A stretch of 64,000 bases of DNA from JAJKIV01 sp036274195 (GCA_036274195.1 DASUGD010000400.1:1-64000); one strand, 5' to 3'; positions 1-9,600 are shown, numbered from the stretch's first letter. A program made the numbers and translations. Notes: generated from the letters alone by a model not told the origin.

Positions 1-155
1 ACGAGAAGGGGGGTGGCGACGAGGCTCGCGACGAGCGCGGTACGTTTTCGATTCATTGAATTGCTCGGCTCAACGGGGTGTAGACAAACTAGATACGCGG
101 CGTGGTAGGAGGAGTTCCGCGCCCCTTGAAACGGACTGCACGCAAGCGGAGTACG

Positions 156-353
156 TCACTGGCCGTTTCCGCCTGTGCTTGCGCCGGCCCCTTCCTCACT
201 TCCACTGGCCCACAGCGCGCGCCATGACATTTCCCGCCCTTTGCGGAATCCCTTCTGCGTGAGCTTCACGCCATCCGGCGAGATGGTGACCATGTAGGCC
301 TGACCATCCATCTCGATCTCGCGCTTGATCGTCTTGTCGAGCTTCGTTGCCAT
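156..353 (-). CDS. Small conserved-looking protein, 65 aa, unknown function
   Basis: The ATG at 353 has a GGAG about 8 nt upstream, which supports a real gene. The N-terminal ~45 residues look like folded protein: MATKLDKTIK, then REIEMDG and MVTISPDGVKL, with alternating charged and hydrophobic residues suggesting a small beta-rich domain. The C-terminal ~18 residues are low complexity (SEEGAGAS, TGGNG) and may be poorly constrained. I do not recognise a family. It lies just downstream of the RepA-like gene on the same strand, with a 63-nt gap, so the two may be cotranscribed. Bases 1-155 downstream hold no gene I can support. Confidence 0.55.
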   Translation of the reverse strand: MATKLDKTIKREIEMDGQAYMVTISPDGVKLTQKGFRKGREMSWRALWASGSEEGAGASTGGNGQ

Positions 354-416
354 GGAAACTCCGTTTCGTTGTAGTGAAGCCGGAACGACGGGGTAATGGA
401 GGGAGCGTCGCAGATC

Positions 417-1268
417 CTACACCAAACGCGATGCCAATACATAGTCTACGAACCATTCACGCCGATGCTGCTTAAAGGCAATATCGCGAGCGAGGCCTTC
501 CGCAAGCAGCATCTGATGCGCCGGCTGCAACACGCGCTGCAGATGCGATGGATAACGCTGAGCGAGCGGTAACTGTTCGGCGAGCTGATCAAGAGCGATT
601 CGCCACGTCACGGTCCCGTCTTCTCTCGCTACCTCCAGCAAGCGGTACAATCGACGCGCCACGGGCGACGACAGACTCAGATATCGCGGTGCAGAAAGCG
701 TCACGATGTGACCTGCCGCGATGTTCGAGCGGATCGCGGCCGAGATCGTAACGCGGGCGTCTCCAGGCTCCGACGCCGAGAAGGTCGGGAACAACGCGAG
801 CTGCTCGCGGTCGCTGTTCCGACGACGTTCGATCGCAATCGAGCTGAGAATCGTGAACCGCCCTTCGAGACGGGTAGCGCCAGCGGCATCATAATAGACG
901 CCGCTCGACTCGAGGGTAGTGTGCTCCAGGCGACCGAGCGCGCCCCGGAGCTGTTCGTAGGTCCGCCCGTCAACGCGCCGGCCGATCGAGCGAAGAAACG
1001 CATGGAGCGTGAACGTCAATGCGCCGTCCTCGGGGCAGTTCGCCTCGTGGTAGCGGCGCAGAAGCTCAACGTAGACGTCCTGGTCGAACGTTCCGGGGAC
1101 GCGGTCGTCGGGGGCCGGCAGGACGCGCCAACGTCCCCCGGATTCGGGAGCGTACGTGATCGCGGAGTCATCGGCCGAATCGCTCAGGCGGAACAGCGGC
1201 AAAGCCTCGAGCGATCGATCGAGCACAATCGTGCGCGTGGCAGTTCGCCGGTGCGCGGCGAGGCTCAT
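417..1268 (-). CDS. RepA-like replication initiator (replication initiator protein A family)
   Basis: The 283-residue protein resembles the plasmid replication initiator protein A family. It has an N-terminal LPLFRLSD segment, then an AITYAPE strand, a DQDVYVELLRRYHEA helix and a FTLHAFLRSIGRR segment. These are followed by YEQLRGALGRLEHTTLES and a C-terminal winged-helix-like half containing SSPVARRLYRLLEVARE. Such proteins bind an origin and start replication on plasmids, but chromosomal homologues are common in environmental phyla and their role there is unclear. I see no iterons in the 174 bp upstream (1269-1442), which argues against an active origin here. The ATG start at 1268 has no strong Shine-Dalgarno. 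Family assignment is fairly good; a function in this genome is not established. Confidence 0.7.
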   Translation of the reverse strand: MSLAAHRRTATRTIVLDRSLEALPLFRLSDSADDSAITYAPESGGRWRVLPAPDDRVPGTFDQDVYVELLRRYHEANCPEDGALTFTLHAFLRSIGRRVDGRTYEQLRGALGRLEHTTLESSGVYYDAAGATRLEGRFTILSSIAIERRRNSDREQLALFPTFSASEPGDARVTISAAIRSNIAAGHIVTLSAPRYLSLSSPVARRLYRLLEVAREDGTVTWRIALDQLAEQLPLAQRYPSHLQRVLQPAHQMLLAEGLARDIAFKQHRREWFVDYVLASRLV

Positions 1269-1442
1269 GCGGCGTAGCGTAGTGTCACACCGGCTGCGAA
1301 GCTAGGGCCGAGCCTCACATTTGTTGCCCTTCAAGCGTCATCCGGCGCGCCACGCCATGTGCAACGAGCAAAGCAAAGGCTCTGGCGGTGTCCCGCTGCT
1401 TGTGTGTCGGTCGGCTGTCGTGATATCGGATGCGCGCTCCGG

Positions 1443-2177
1443 TCAGCCGAGTTGGATGACCTGACCCGTGATGGACCGTGCTGCCTCCGAGAAACACAGG
1501 AAATACACGGCATCGGCGACTTCCTCACGTTCGACATATCGCGCGGCCGAGCCCATGGTCTCGAGGTTCGCAGCGGTGCGAATCGCGGTCGGAGCGAGAG
1601 CGTTCGACCGCACCCCTGTTTCGCGCTCCTCCTGAGCGATGGCGCGCATGAGCGTGATCACACCGGCTTTGGAGACCGCGTACGCGGACATTTCGGCGAT
1701 CCGCCCACCTGGCAGGGCGGCAGCGGAAGCGAAAAAAACGACGGCGCCCTGACGTTTTCGGAGCAGAGGAAGAAAGGCGCGGGTGGTCAGATACGCGGTC
1801 GTGAGGCCTATGCCCAACTGCCTGGACCAGGCGTCGGGATCGCTGTCGGCGACCTTACCCGACATGCTGAATCCACCTGCGATGTTGACCAGGGCATCGA
1901 TCGCGCCGAAGTCGCGGGCGACTGTCGCCGCGACCGCATGGAGCTGACCCACATCCGTCAGATCCGCGCGCATTGCGCTCGCTCGGAGCCCCAGTTCGCG
2001 AAGCTCGGTCGCACGAGCCTCTGCCTCTATCCCGGTTCGGTCGACGAGGACGACAGAGGCGCCGCGTTCGGCCAGCGAACGCGCTACCGCTTCACCTACC
2101 TGCCCGGGACGAGAGACGCCGGTGAGAACCGCGACTTTTCCGTCGAGGGGACGATCAGTGCGAGCCGGTGCGGACAT
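1443..2177 (-). CDS. Short-chain dehydrogenase/reductase
   Basis: This is a 244-residue classical-size SDR using NAD(P)H, with substrate unknown. The Rossmann glycine motif is the unusual TGVSRPGQVG, longer than the usual TGxxxGxG. LVNIAGG takes the place of NNAG. The active site is visible as the FFAS serine and YAVSK (Tyr and Lys). The C-terminus ITGQVIQLG matches the end of many 3-oxoacyl-ACP-reductase-like members. A longer frame opens with TTG at 2204, but ATG at 2177 (MSAPARTDRPLDGK) fits the family better. It is divergent from the phospholipase-D gene at 2278, with about 100 bp between. A FabG-like or secondary-metabolite dehydrogenase role is possible but not decidable here. Confidence 0.85.
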   Translation of the reverse strand: MSAPARTDRPLDGKVAVLTGVSRPGQVGEAVARSLAERGASVVLVDRTGIEAEARATELRELGLRASAMRADLTDVGQLHAVAATVARDFGAIDALVNIAGGFSMSGKVADSDPDAWSRQLGIGLTTAYLTTRAFLPLLRKRQGAVVFFASAAALPGGRIAEMSAYAVSKAGVITLMRAIAQEERETGVRSNALAPTAIRTAANLETMGSAARYVEREEVADAVYFLCFSEAARSITGQVIQLG

Positions 2178-2277
2178 AGCGACGACAGGTTGACGGTGAT
2201 GCAACCGTGCGCGAGTGGAACGGTCTCTGCGCTGCGACAGGTGTCAGTGTAAATCGTCGAGGCTCTGCGGTGGTTCC

Positions 2278-3573
2278 GTGATTCGATTCATCAAGCGGCT
2301 TGCTGCCGTAATTGGCGTGTTGGCGGTACTCGCATTCGCACTCATCGGGATGTTGACCGTGACGCGCGGCACTCCAGTGCGAAGAGTCCTCGCGGTCGGC
2401 GACGACAAGCTGCCCGGGGTTCGCGACTCACTGTTCATCCGGACCATGCAGCTGTTCTCGGGGATGGCGATCGAGAGCGGCAACGCCGTCGAGGTCCTCC
2501 CAAACGGGCTGGTGTACCCGCGGCTCTGGGCAGACATCCACTCGGCGACTCAAACCGTGACCGTCCAGATGTATTTCTCGAAGCCGGGAGCGGTGGCGGA
2601 TTCGATGGCCAAGTACCTCACTGACCGCGCACGGGCGAAGGTGCGAGTGCTGCTCCTACTCGACGCGTTCGGCTCGCAGGATCTCGCAGGTGATTGGGCG
2701 GACAATCTGAAGAAAGCGGGTGTGGAGGTCGCGTGGCTTCGGGCACTTCACTGGTACACGCTGCATCGTGCCGCTACGCGCTCACACGTCCGGGCGGTGG
2801 TCGTGGACGGTCGCGTCGGGTACACGGGTGGGTTCGGGCTGGCCGACTACTGGTTGGGGAGTGGACACTCGGAGAACGAGTGGCGTGAATCGAACGTTCG
2901 CTTCGAAGGTCCAGCAGTGGCACAGCTCCAGGCCACGTTCGCATCGGGGTGGGCGGAGGCGGCTGGTGAGCTCATCACGGGGGATCTGTTCTTCCCGCCC
3001 CAGGCTTTTGCCCAGGTCGGCCCCGTGCGAGCCGCGTTGTTTCACTCTGTTCCCACGGCCGGCAGTACACCAGCCGAGCGGTTTCTGGCCTTGTCGATCA
3101 GTGGCGCCCGCCGCACGCTCTACATCTCGAACTCGTACTTCGTGCCCGACGACGACTTTCGTCGCCTACTCGTTAGGGCAGCGAAACGCGGCGTCGACGT
3201 GCGCGTGCTGACGGCGGGTGACAAAAGTGACATCAAGACCACGTTGTACGCGGGGCGTGCGCGATATCCCGAGCTGATCAAGGGTGGTGTGCGCATCTAC
3301 GAGTATCAGCCGACGATGATGCACGCGAAGACGTTCGTGGTAGACGGTGTGTGGTCGACGGTGGGATCACTCAACTTCGACAACCGATCCCTGGTGTTCA
3401 ACAACGAGTCGAACCTCGTGGCGCTGGATGAAGGCATCGGCGCGACGCTCGACTCGCTGTTCGCGGATGACCTGCGGTACGCGAAAGAAATCAAACTCGC
3501 CGAATTCGACCGGCGGTCGTGGATCGAACAACTTCTCGAGTGGGGGGCGAACACGTTGCAGCGCGTGCTCTGA
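2278..3573 (+). CDS. Phospholipase D / cardiolipin synthase family enzyme
   Basis: This membrane-anchored phosphatidyltransferase or phospholipase has two HKD motifs. The N-terminus carries one hydrophobic segment (AAVIGVLAVLAFALIGML). HKD1 reads HVRAVVVDGRVGYTGG, where the usual Lys is Arg. HKD2 is canonical, MHAKTFVVDG, followed by GSLNFDNRS. The length of 431 residues matches bacterial cardiolipin synthases (ClsA/B/C type), which condense phosphatidylglycerol. I chose the GTG at 2278, with GGTGG just upstream, instead of the longer frame from 2215, whose first 21 residues are Cys/Arg-rich and unlike the family. The gene ends 20 bp from the convergent MerR gene, and a GACCTCGAGGTC palindrome lies at the junction. 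The HKD1 Lys-to-Arg change could reduce or alter activity. Confidence 0.85.
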   Translation: MIRFIKRLAAVIGVLAVLAFALIGMLTVTRGTPVRRVLAVGDDKLPGVRDSLFIRTMQLFSGMAIESGNAVEVLPNGLVYPRLWADIHSATQTVTVQMYFSKPGAVADSMAKYLTDRARAKVRVLLLLDAFGSQDLAGDWADNLKKAGVEVAWLRALHWYTLHRAATRSHVRAVVVDGRVGYTGGFGLADYWLGSGHSENEWRESNVRFEGPAVAQLQATFASGWAEAAGELITGDLFFPPQAFAQVGPVRAALFHSVPTAGSTPAERFLALSISGARRTLYISNSYFVPDDDFRRLLVRAAKRGVDVRVLTAGDKSDIKTTLYAGRARYPELIKGGVRIYEYQPTMMHAKTFVVDGVWSTVGSLNFDNRSLVFNNESNLVALDEGIGATLDSLFADDLRYAKEIKLAEFDRRSWIEQLLEWGANTLQRVL

Positions 3574-3593
3574 CCTCGAGGTCCGAGGCGGCG

Positions 3594-4142
3594 CTAACCG
3601 CGAATATCGGCGCGGCCGAGGGCGGCGCGGACGGCCTCGCGCATGGCGATGATCGCGTTTTCGCTCGATGCGGGTGAGTCGTCGCGGACGTGAATCTCGA
3701 TCCCGTCCGCGACGAGCACGCGTCGCCAGGCCATCGGCCCTTGATCGTCCTGGGCCACGACGACGTCGGCACGCGCGCCGAGCGCTGGGGCAAGGGACTG
3801 CGCGATCCGGCGCTCGAGAAGGTCTCCCGTGGTCTCGTGCATCTCGCGCTTGATGACGTCCAGCGTTTGGCCCTCACGCTGTCGGATTTTGATGGCGAGA
3901 AGCTGAAGGAGGTGGCGGTAATTGTAGGTCGCCGCCGTGCCGGTGCCTTCGGGGCGGTCGAGCAACCCATTGGACACGTAGAACCGGACAGCGCGGGCGC
4001 TTGGAGCGGCTCGGGCAGACGCGTTCGTGGGTCGCATTCCGGCAGCGTCGACGAGTGCGGTGACGTGGGCGGCGAGCCCGCGAGCGTTCCAGGGGGCGTG
4101 GCGGGCGTGGGCTCGGAGAAGCGCAACCGGTGACTCAGCCAT
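3594..4142 (-). CDS. MerR-family transcriptional regulator
   Basis: The 182-residue protein has a MerR-type winged helix-turn-helix around residues 45-95. It includes RAVRFYVSNGLLDRPEG, then a tyrosine-rich wing (ATYNYRHLLQLLAIK) and a linker (GQTLDVIKREM). The C-terminal half (VVVAQDDQGPMAW and GIEIHVRDDSP) is not a known metal site and has no Cys cluster, so the effector is unknown. The ATG at 4142 lies 13 bp after the stop of the histidine-kinase-like gene, so both are probably one transcription unit. A MerR protein coupled to a kinase-like protein is unusual, because kinases usually pair with REC-domain regulators. Confidence 0.8.
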   Translation of the reverse strand: MAESPVALLRAHARHAPWNARGLAAHVTALVDAAGMRPTNASARAAPSARAVRFYVSNGLLDRPEGTGTAATYNYRHLLQLLAIKIRQREGQTLDVIKREMHETTGDLLERRIAQSLAPALGARADVVVAQDDQGPMAWRRVLVADGIEIHVRDDSPASSENAIIAMREAVRAALGRADIRG

Positions 4143-4155
4143 GATGCGAACATAA

Positions 4156-5667
4156 TTACGTCAGCGTGGCGGTACGAGGGGCACCTGGAAGGGTAACCAC
4201 TACGCTCGTGCCCTTTTCCGCGGAGCTTTCGATCGTAATCGTTCCCTGGTGCTCCTCGATGATTCGCTGAGCGAGTGCGAGCCCAACGCCCGAGCTTCCT
4301 GGTTTCGTGGACAGAAACGGCTCGAAGACTCGGGGCAGCATCTCCGCGGGGATGGGCGCACCTCCGTTCGTAATTCGAGTGCGCCATCCGCCAGTCGGGA
4401 GCAGCGTGGATTGGACCGAAATATCGGTCGCTACGGGGGCTGCATCGACGGCATTCGACAGGATGCTCTTGAACGCCTGGGCCAACTGCTCGGCGTCGAC
4501 CGCGATGGTCGCGGGCACGTCCGGCCTCGTTAGCCGGATGGCGATTGCACGACTTTCGAGGCGCCCACGCTCCGACTCGAGTACCTTGGCCCAAATCGAA
4601 TCCGGATCGGCGAGTCCCAAGTTCAGCACGATCGGTCGCCCGAGCTCCACCAACGTGCCGACCATTCGATTGAGCCGCTCCACCTCGCGCAAGATGCGTC
4701 CGACGTTGGTCTCCATCACCGGGTCCTCTCGCGCCCTGAAGCGGAGCAGCTGAGCGGCGGATGAGATCCCAAAGATCGGGTTACGAAGCTCCTGGGCTAC
4801 ACCCGAGGCAACTTCCCCGATCGCACCGCTCCTGTGGCGGCGACCTGCGTGCGCGACATGTCGCGCACGGTCGATGGCTGAGGAAAGTTGCGATGCCACG
4901 GCGGCCAGAAAGCGGCGAGCGTCGCCCAGCTGTTCGGGTGACTCGATGTCGTCGACAATGATCGAGATGACGCCGAGAGGACGGGTTTCGCCGAGCAGCG
5001 CGGCCGTCAGGGCGACGCTCGCGGCATCACGCGACGCAACGACGCGACCGGTCTCCAGAACGGACTGCCAGGTGCGACCGAAGCGTTGCTCGAGCGAACG
5101 GCGGTCATCATCGGAGCCGACGTCGAACACAATTCGGAGGGGAGCATCGTGGTCGTCGCTCACGGCAACGATGACTACGTCCGCGCGCAGTGTCCGGCGG
5201 AGCTGTTGCGCGGCTTCGTGGTACGCTTCGTCGGTCTCGATGGTGCGCGCGAGGGCGATGCCGGAGTCGAACACGGCCTCTCTAACGTGATCGCGCGAAG
5301 TGATGTCGACGGTGCAGACGACGAATCCGGTGACCGCGCGGGCGTCGTCATGCAGCGGCGTCATCTGGGCAAGCAAGACGTGATCATCGGGACCGCGCTC
5401 TATCTCCCACTGAACGACGGGGGCCCGTCCGGTCCGAAGCAACCGCATTGCGTGTTCGATCTGATCACGCGACATGGTGTCGCGCATGGCGTCCCAGATC
5501 GGTGTCCCGCGGCCGTCGCCAGTCGTGACAGTCAGTGCTCCCGCGTCTTCGCCGAACCGCGGCGCTGCCTGGCGAACGGTGGTGAGATGGCCACCAAGGT
5601 CCAGCGCGTAGACGCTGATGGGAAGCGCGTCGAGCAATGCATGCTCGGAGAGGTCGGTGGACAGCAT
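4156..5667 (-). CDS. Histidine-kinase-like protein (PAS-GAF-HisKA-HATPase) lacking the phospho-acceptor His
   Basis: The 503-residue soluble protein has a PAS domain (about 5-125), a GAF domain (about 130-270), a HisKA-like helix pair and a HATPase domain (about 380-500). The H-box reads SGVAQELRNP, with Gln (residue 292, codon CAG) where kinases have the phosphorylated His. In the ATPase domain the N-box (SILSNAVDAAP), FEPFLSTKP and GVGLALAQRII are present, but the G1 box is NGGAPIP rather than DxGxGIP. This suggests a pseudokinase or an ATP-binding sensory scaffold. A longer frame runs upstream into the histone-like gene; ATG 5667 (MLSTDLSEH) is the natural start. It is followed after 13 bp by the MerR gene. 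Confidence 0.85.
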   Translation of the reverse strand: MLSTDLSEHALLDALPISVYALDLGGHLTTVRQAAPRFGEDAGALTVTTGDGRGTPIWDAMRDTMSRDQIEHAMRLLRTGRAPVVQWEIERGPDDHVLLAQMTPLHDDARAVTGFVVCTVDITSRDHVREAVFDSGIALARTIETDEAYHEAAQQLRRTLRADVVIVAVSDDHDAPLRIVFDVGSDDDRRSLEQRFGRTWQSVLETGRVVASRDAASVALTAALLGETRPLGVISIIVDDIESPEQLGDARRFLAAVASQLSSAIDRARHVAHAGRRHRSGAIGEVASGVAQELRNPIFGISSAAQLLRFRAREDPVMETNVGRILREVERLNRMVGTLVELGRPIVLNLGLADPDSIWAKVLESERGRLESRAIAIRLTRPDVPATIAVDAEQLAQAFKSILSNAVDAAPVATDISVQSTLLPTGGWRTRITNGGAPIPAEMLPRVFEPFLSTKPGSSGVGLALAQRIIEEHQGTITIESSAEKGTSVVVTLPGAPRTATLT

Positions 5668-5713
5668 AGTCCCGCGGGAGAATAGGACGTGAGGACGACG
5701 CGGAGGATGACAA

Positions 5714-5751
5714 ACCGCGGGGTGCCGGCCGAGCCGGCAGCACCCCGCGGT
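5714..5751 (-). terminator. Hairpin downstream of the histone-like gene
   Basis: A 12-bp perfect stem (ACCGCGGGGTGC paired with GCACCCCGCGGT) encloses a 4-bp inner stem (CGGC/GCCG). It lies 49 nt past the stop of the H1-like gene and before the kinase-like gene on the same strand. There is no T-run, so it is either an unconventional terminator or an mRNA 3'-stabilising hairpin. Confidence 0.6.
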
Positions 5752-5800
5752 CGTGACTGATGGAATGGCGCCTGACGCGCCGGTGGAGCGCTGCCTCGAT

Positions 5801-6418
5801 CTACTTCTTCTTGGCCTTTCCGCCCCGGCCAGCCGCTTTGCGTGCAGGGGCCTTCTTGCCTGCGGCCTTCTTCCCGGCCGATTTTTTCGTGGCTTTTGTG
5901 GCAGTCTTGCCCTTAGCGGACTTCTTTGCTCCACCCTTCGCCGCGGGGCGAGCGGAGCGAGCGCTCCTACCGCTTTTTGCGGCCGCCTTCTTGGCCGCCT
6001 TTTTCGCGGGTGCGCGTTTCGTGGCCGGCTTGGCTGGCGCCTTGGATGCGGCTGGTTTCGGGGGTGGCGCGACGGGTGCGGGAGCGGCCGCTGGCGGCGG
6101 CGCAGGCGAGCCGGCGTTTATCGCGGCGGTTTCCGCAGGCGCCTTACGCGGACGGCCCGGTCGCCCGGGACGCGGGAAGACTTCCACCTCTTCCTCGTCT
6201 TCCTCGTCGGCGACGGCTTCGGTTTCCTCGTCTTCGTCACGGTCGTCGGCCTCGTCGGCATCGTCCCAGAGGCTTTCATCCCGCTGGTTCAGCACCCAGC
6301 CGCCGTCCTCGTCGTCGTCCTCGTCGAACGAGCTTCCGCCCCCGTAGCCCAGGTCGTCTGATTCGTCATCCCGGTCGGAAAACTTGAACTCACGCTCCAA
6401 TTCGTCACCGCGCGGCAT
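5801..6418 (-). CDS. Histone-H1-like basic protein with an acidic N-terminal half
   Basis: This 205-residue bipartite protein is of low complexity. Residues 1-80 are strongly acidic (runs such as DEDDDEDGG and DEEDEEEVEVF). A PGRPGRPRK stretch resembling an AT-hook follows, then a Pro/Ala linker. Residues ~120-205 consist of Lys/Ala/Pro repeats (KRAPAKKAAKKAAAK, KKSAGKKAAGKKAPARK), as in bacterial H1-like nucleoid proteins. The likely role is DNA compaction or binding through the basic tail, with the acidic half as an autoinhibitory or partner-binding region; that second role is inference. AGGAGG lies just upstream of ATG 6418, an ideal ribosome site consistent with high expression. A hairpin at 5714-5751 follows the gene. 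Confidence 0.85.
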   Translation of the reverse strand: MPRGDELEREFKFSDRDDESDDLGYGGGSSFDEDDDEDGGWVLNQRDESLWDDADEADDRDEDEETEAVADEEDEEEVEVFPRPGRPGRPRKAPAETAAINAGSPAPPPAAAPAPVAPPPKPAASKAPAKPATKRAPAKKAAKKAAAKSGRSARSARPAAKGGAKKSAKGKTATKATKKSAGKKAAGKKAPARKAAGRGGKAKKK

Positions 6419-6510
6419 GACCGCCTCCTGTGAGATAGCCGTCCGGCTTGAACCAGGGGAAAAACCGGGCGGAAAAGGTGCACGTCACATGCCCATCACT
6501 CTTGATTGGT

Positions 6511-6533
6511 GCGGGGGCGACGAACGCCCCCGC
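6511..6533 (-). terminator. Hairpin downstream of the RND efflux operon
   Basis: A perfect 9-bp stem GCGGGGGCG/CGCCCCCGC with a 5-nt loop (ACGAA on the + strand) lies about 75 nt after the pump gene's stop. It has no U-tract. The remaining sequence between 6419 and 6607 shows no gene. Confidence 0.5.
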
Positions 6534-6607
6534 TTCCACGTCACCCTAGTACAATCGCCGGGTCGCAGAGTCAAGCGACGCGCGCCACGATGCGGCGCGC
6601 GCGAGCA

Positions 6608-9600
6608 TCAATCACCGAACGCAGCGTCCGTCACAGCGGGATCGCGCGTGGGCGGTGCGTGATGTGGTGATCGGCGGCGGCTGAGAAGCCAGGCGGCAGC
6701 GTCGTCGAGCAGCGTGTACATCACGGGCACGACGAACAGAGTGAGCAGCGTGGACGTGATCAGTCCGCCGATGACGGCTCGCGCCATGGGCGCTCGCTGT
6801 TCGGCGCCGGCGCCGATCGCCAGCGCAAGCGGAATCATACCGAACACCATGGCGAAGGTCGTCATGATGATCGGCCGGATACGCGTGCGGGCCGCTCGAA
6901 GAATGGCCGCCTCACGTTCGCCACCGTGTTCGCGTTCCTGGTTCGTGAAGTCGACCAGCAGGATCCCGTTTTTCGTCACGAGCCCCATGAGCATGATGAT
7001 GCCGATCATGGACATCACGTTCAGGTTGCCCTTGGTGATGAGCAACGCGATCGCAACCCCGATGAAGCTCAAGGGCAATGCGAGCATGATGGCGAGCGGT
7101 TGGAGGAACGAGCCGAAGAGCGAGGCGAGGATCAGGTAGATGAAGATCACGGCAAGGATCAGCGCCTCGCTGACGTACCCCTTCGTGTCGTTGAGGTTTT
7201 GCACGTCGCCGGTAAAGACAGCGTGATATCCTGGCGGAAGATTCAGCGAATCGATGGCGGCCTTGACGGTCGCCGCGACGTCGCCGAGGGGGTTCCCGGG
7301 AATGACGCTCGCGGAGATGTTGATCTGGCGCTCGAGTTGCCGACGTTCGATCTGTTGCGGTCCGACGCCATTCCGAACGTCGGCGACTTGGGACAGGGGC
7401 ACAATTCCCGGCTGACCGGTCGCGGGATCGATATTCGCGCTGGCAATAGGGATGTTGGCGACATCGGCGGCGCTTTTGCGAAGCGAATCGGGATACACAA
7501 CGATGACGTCATGTTGGTATCCCTGTGAGTCCTCCCACCGAGTCGCGCGTGTTCCCGAGAATAGCGGCTGAAGTGTCGTCCCGATCGCATTGATGCCGAG
7601 ACCGGCTGCCCACGCCTGCTGACGGTCGACGGTGACGTCGAGTTGCGGGATGTCGCCTTGGTCACTCGACATGGGTTCCGTGACGCCCGGGATCTGCCTC
7701 ATGGCCTCGTATACCCGACCGGCGGAGATCTTGAGACGTGACTGCTCGGGCCCCTGGATGTTGACGCGAATTGGCTGGCCGAACCCACCGAAGATGGTTC
7801 GCGTCTGGTTGATGGAGGTCGACACGCCGGTGATGCTGCGGAGCTTATTGCGGACGTCGGCCTGAATTTCAGTCATCGTGCGGTTGCGCTCATTCGCATT
7901 CTTGAGCTGGACGTTCACCGATCCCTGGTTAGGCGTGCCGCGGAAGCCGCCACCGACGGTGACATACGTGTAGTCGACGTCTGGCTCCTGTTTCAGGAAG
8001 TCGGCGACTTCACGTGCCTTCCCGAGCGTGAATTCCAGCGTCGACCCGGGCGGTGTTCGAACCGAGACAGAAAAGTCATCGTTGTTCGCGTCAGGCATCC
8101 AGGTGAAGCCGAGGCGCGGAACGATGAGCAGCGCCGCGGCAACCGAGATGCCGGCTGCGATGAGAACTGTGGCGCGGTGGTTGAGCGCCCAGCGCAGCAC
8201 GGTTGGATAGTAATCGGACATGCGCTCGAACCAGTTATTGAACGCGATCGCGACGCGGCGGATCGGTGAGCGAACGCGGCGGGGCACGTGTTCGGTGTGG
8301 TGTGCCGCATCGGCTTTGGTGCCGTGCTCGACGTCGGGGTCGTACCACACGCTCGAGAGCATCGGGTCGAGCGTGAACGAAACGAACAGCGACACGAGGA
8401 CCGCGAACGAGACCGTGACGCCGAACTGGAAGAAGATCTTTCCGATCATTCCGCCCATGAATGCGACGGGCACGAACACGGCGACGACGGCGAGCGTGGT
8501 GGAGAAGACCGCGAGGCCGATTTCGGAGGTACCGTCACGGGCGGCGGTGTAGTGATCCTTCCCCATCTCCATGTGGCGCACGATGTTCTCGCGGACGACG
8601 ATGGCGTCGTCGATGAGGAGACCGATCGCCAGCGACAGCGCGAGCAGGGTCATCGTGTTGATGGTGAAATTCATCACCCACATGATGAAGAACGCGGAGA
8701 TGATCGAGATCGGGAGCGCGAGCCCAGTGATGACGGTGGAGCGCCAGGAGTTCAGGAACAGGTAGATGATTGCGATCGTGAGGGCGGCGCCGAGCACGAG
8801 GCTCAGCTGCACGTCGGCGAGTGACTCGCGAATGCGCTTGGAGTCATCACGCGTGACGCGCAACGTGACATCGCTCGGTAGCTGACGTGACAGGTCGGTG
8901 ATGGCGGCACGAACCGAGTCCGCGACGTCGACCGTATTCGCGCCGGAGATCTTGAGGACCTCGATCGACACGGCCGGATTGCGATCGATCTCAGCAGCCG
9001 TCCGTTTATCGGCTTCGCCATCGATGACGGCCCCAAGGTCGGAGATGCGGATCGGGACGTTGTCACGAACGGCAACGACGATGCTCGAGAACTGCTTCGG
9101 TTCGATGACGCGGCCGGTGACGCGCACGAGGCGCTCCATGTCGCCGTAGTCGACGCGGCCGGCGGGGACCTCCTGGTTCTCACGCTGTAATGCCTGCATC
9201 ACCTGTTGCGGGCTGACGCGGTAGGCGGTCAGGGCGGACGGGTCGAGCTGCACGCGAATGACGCGCTCGCTGCCGCCGGTGCGGTTGACTGCTCCGACAC
9301 CGGGGACGGCTTGCAGTCGAGTGACGATGGTCTCGTCTGCCATATCCGTGATCTCACGCAGCGGCCGCTCGGTACTCTGCGCGACGACGGTGAGGATCGG
9401 ACTGTCGTTCGGATCGAAGTGCCTAACGATCGGCTCGTCGATGTCGGGTGGCAGCTGCCGCCGGACGCCCGAGACCTTCGCCTGCACGTCCTGCTGCGCG
9501 CCCTTCACGTCGGCGCCGAGGTTGAACTGCAGGCGCACGATCGAAATGCCTTCGAGCGAGGTCGAGCTGACTTCGTAAATTCCCTGAACGGTGTTCACCG

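Noticed and set aside
1269..1442. Possible iteron origin upstream of the RepA-like gene
   Set aside because: No repeated 15-22 bp units or AT-rich stretch is visible in this interval.
3491..4594. Minus-strand frame of 367 codons across the MerR and kinase-like genes
   Set aside because: It runs through two genes in the wrong frame and is Arg/Pro/Ser-rich without motifs.
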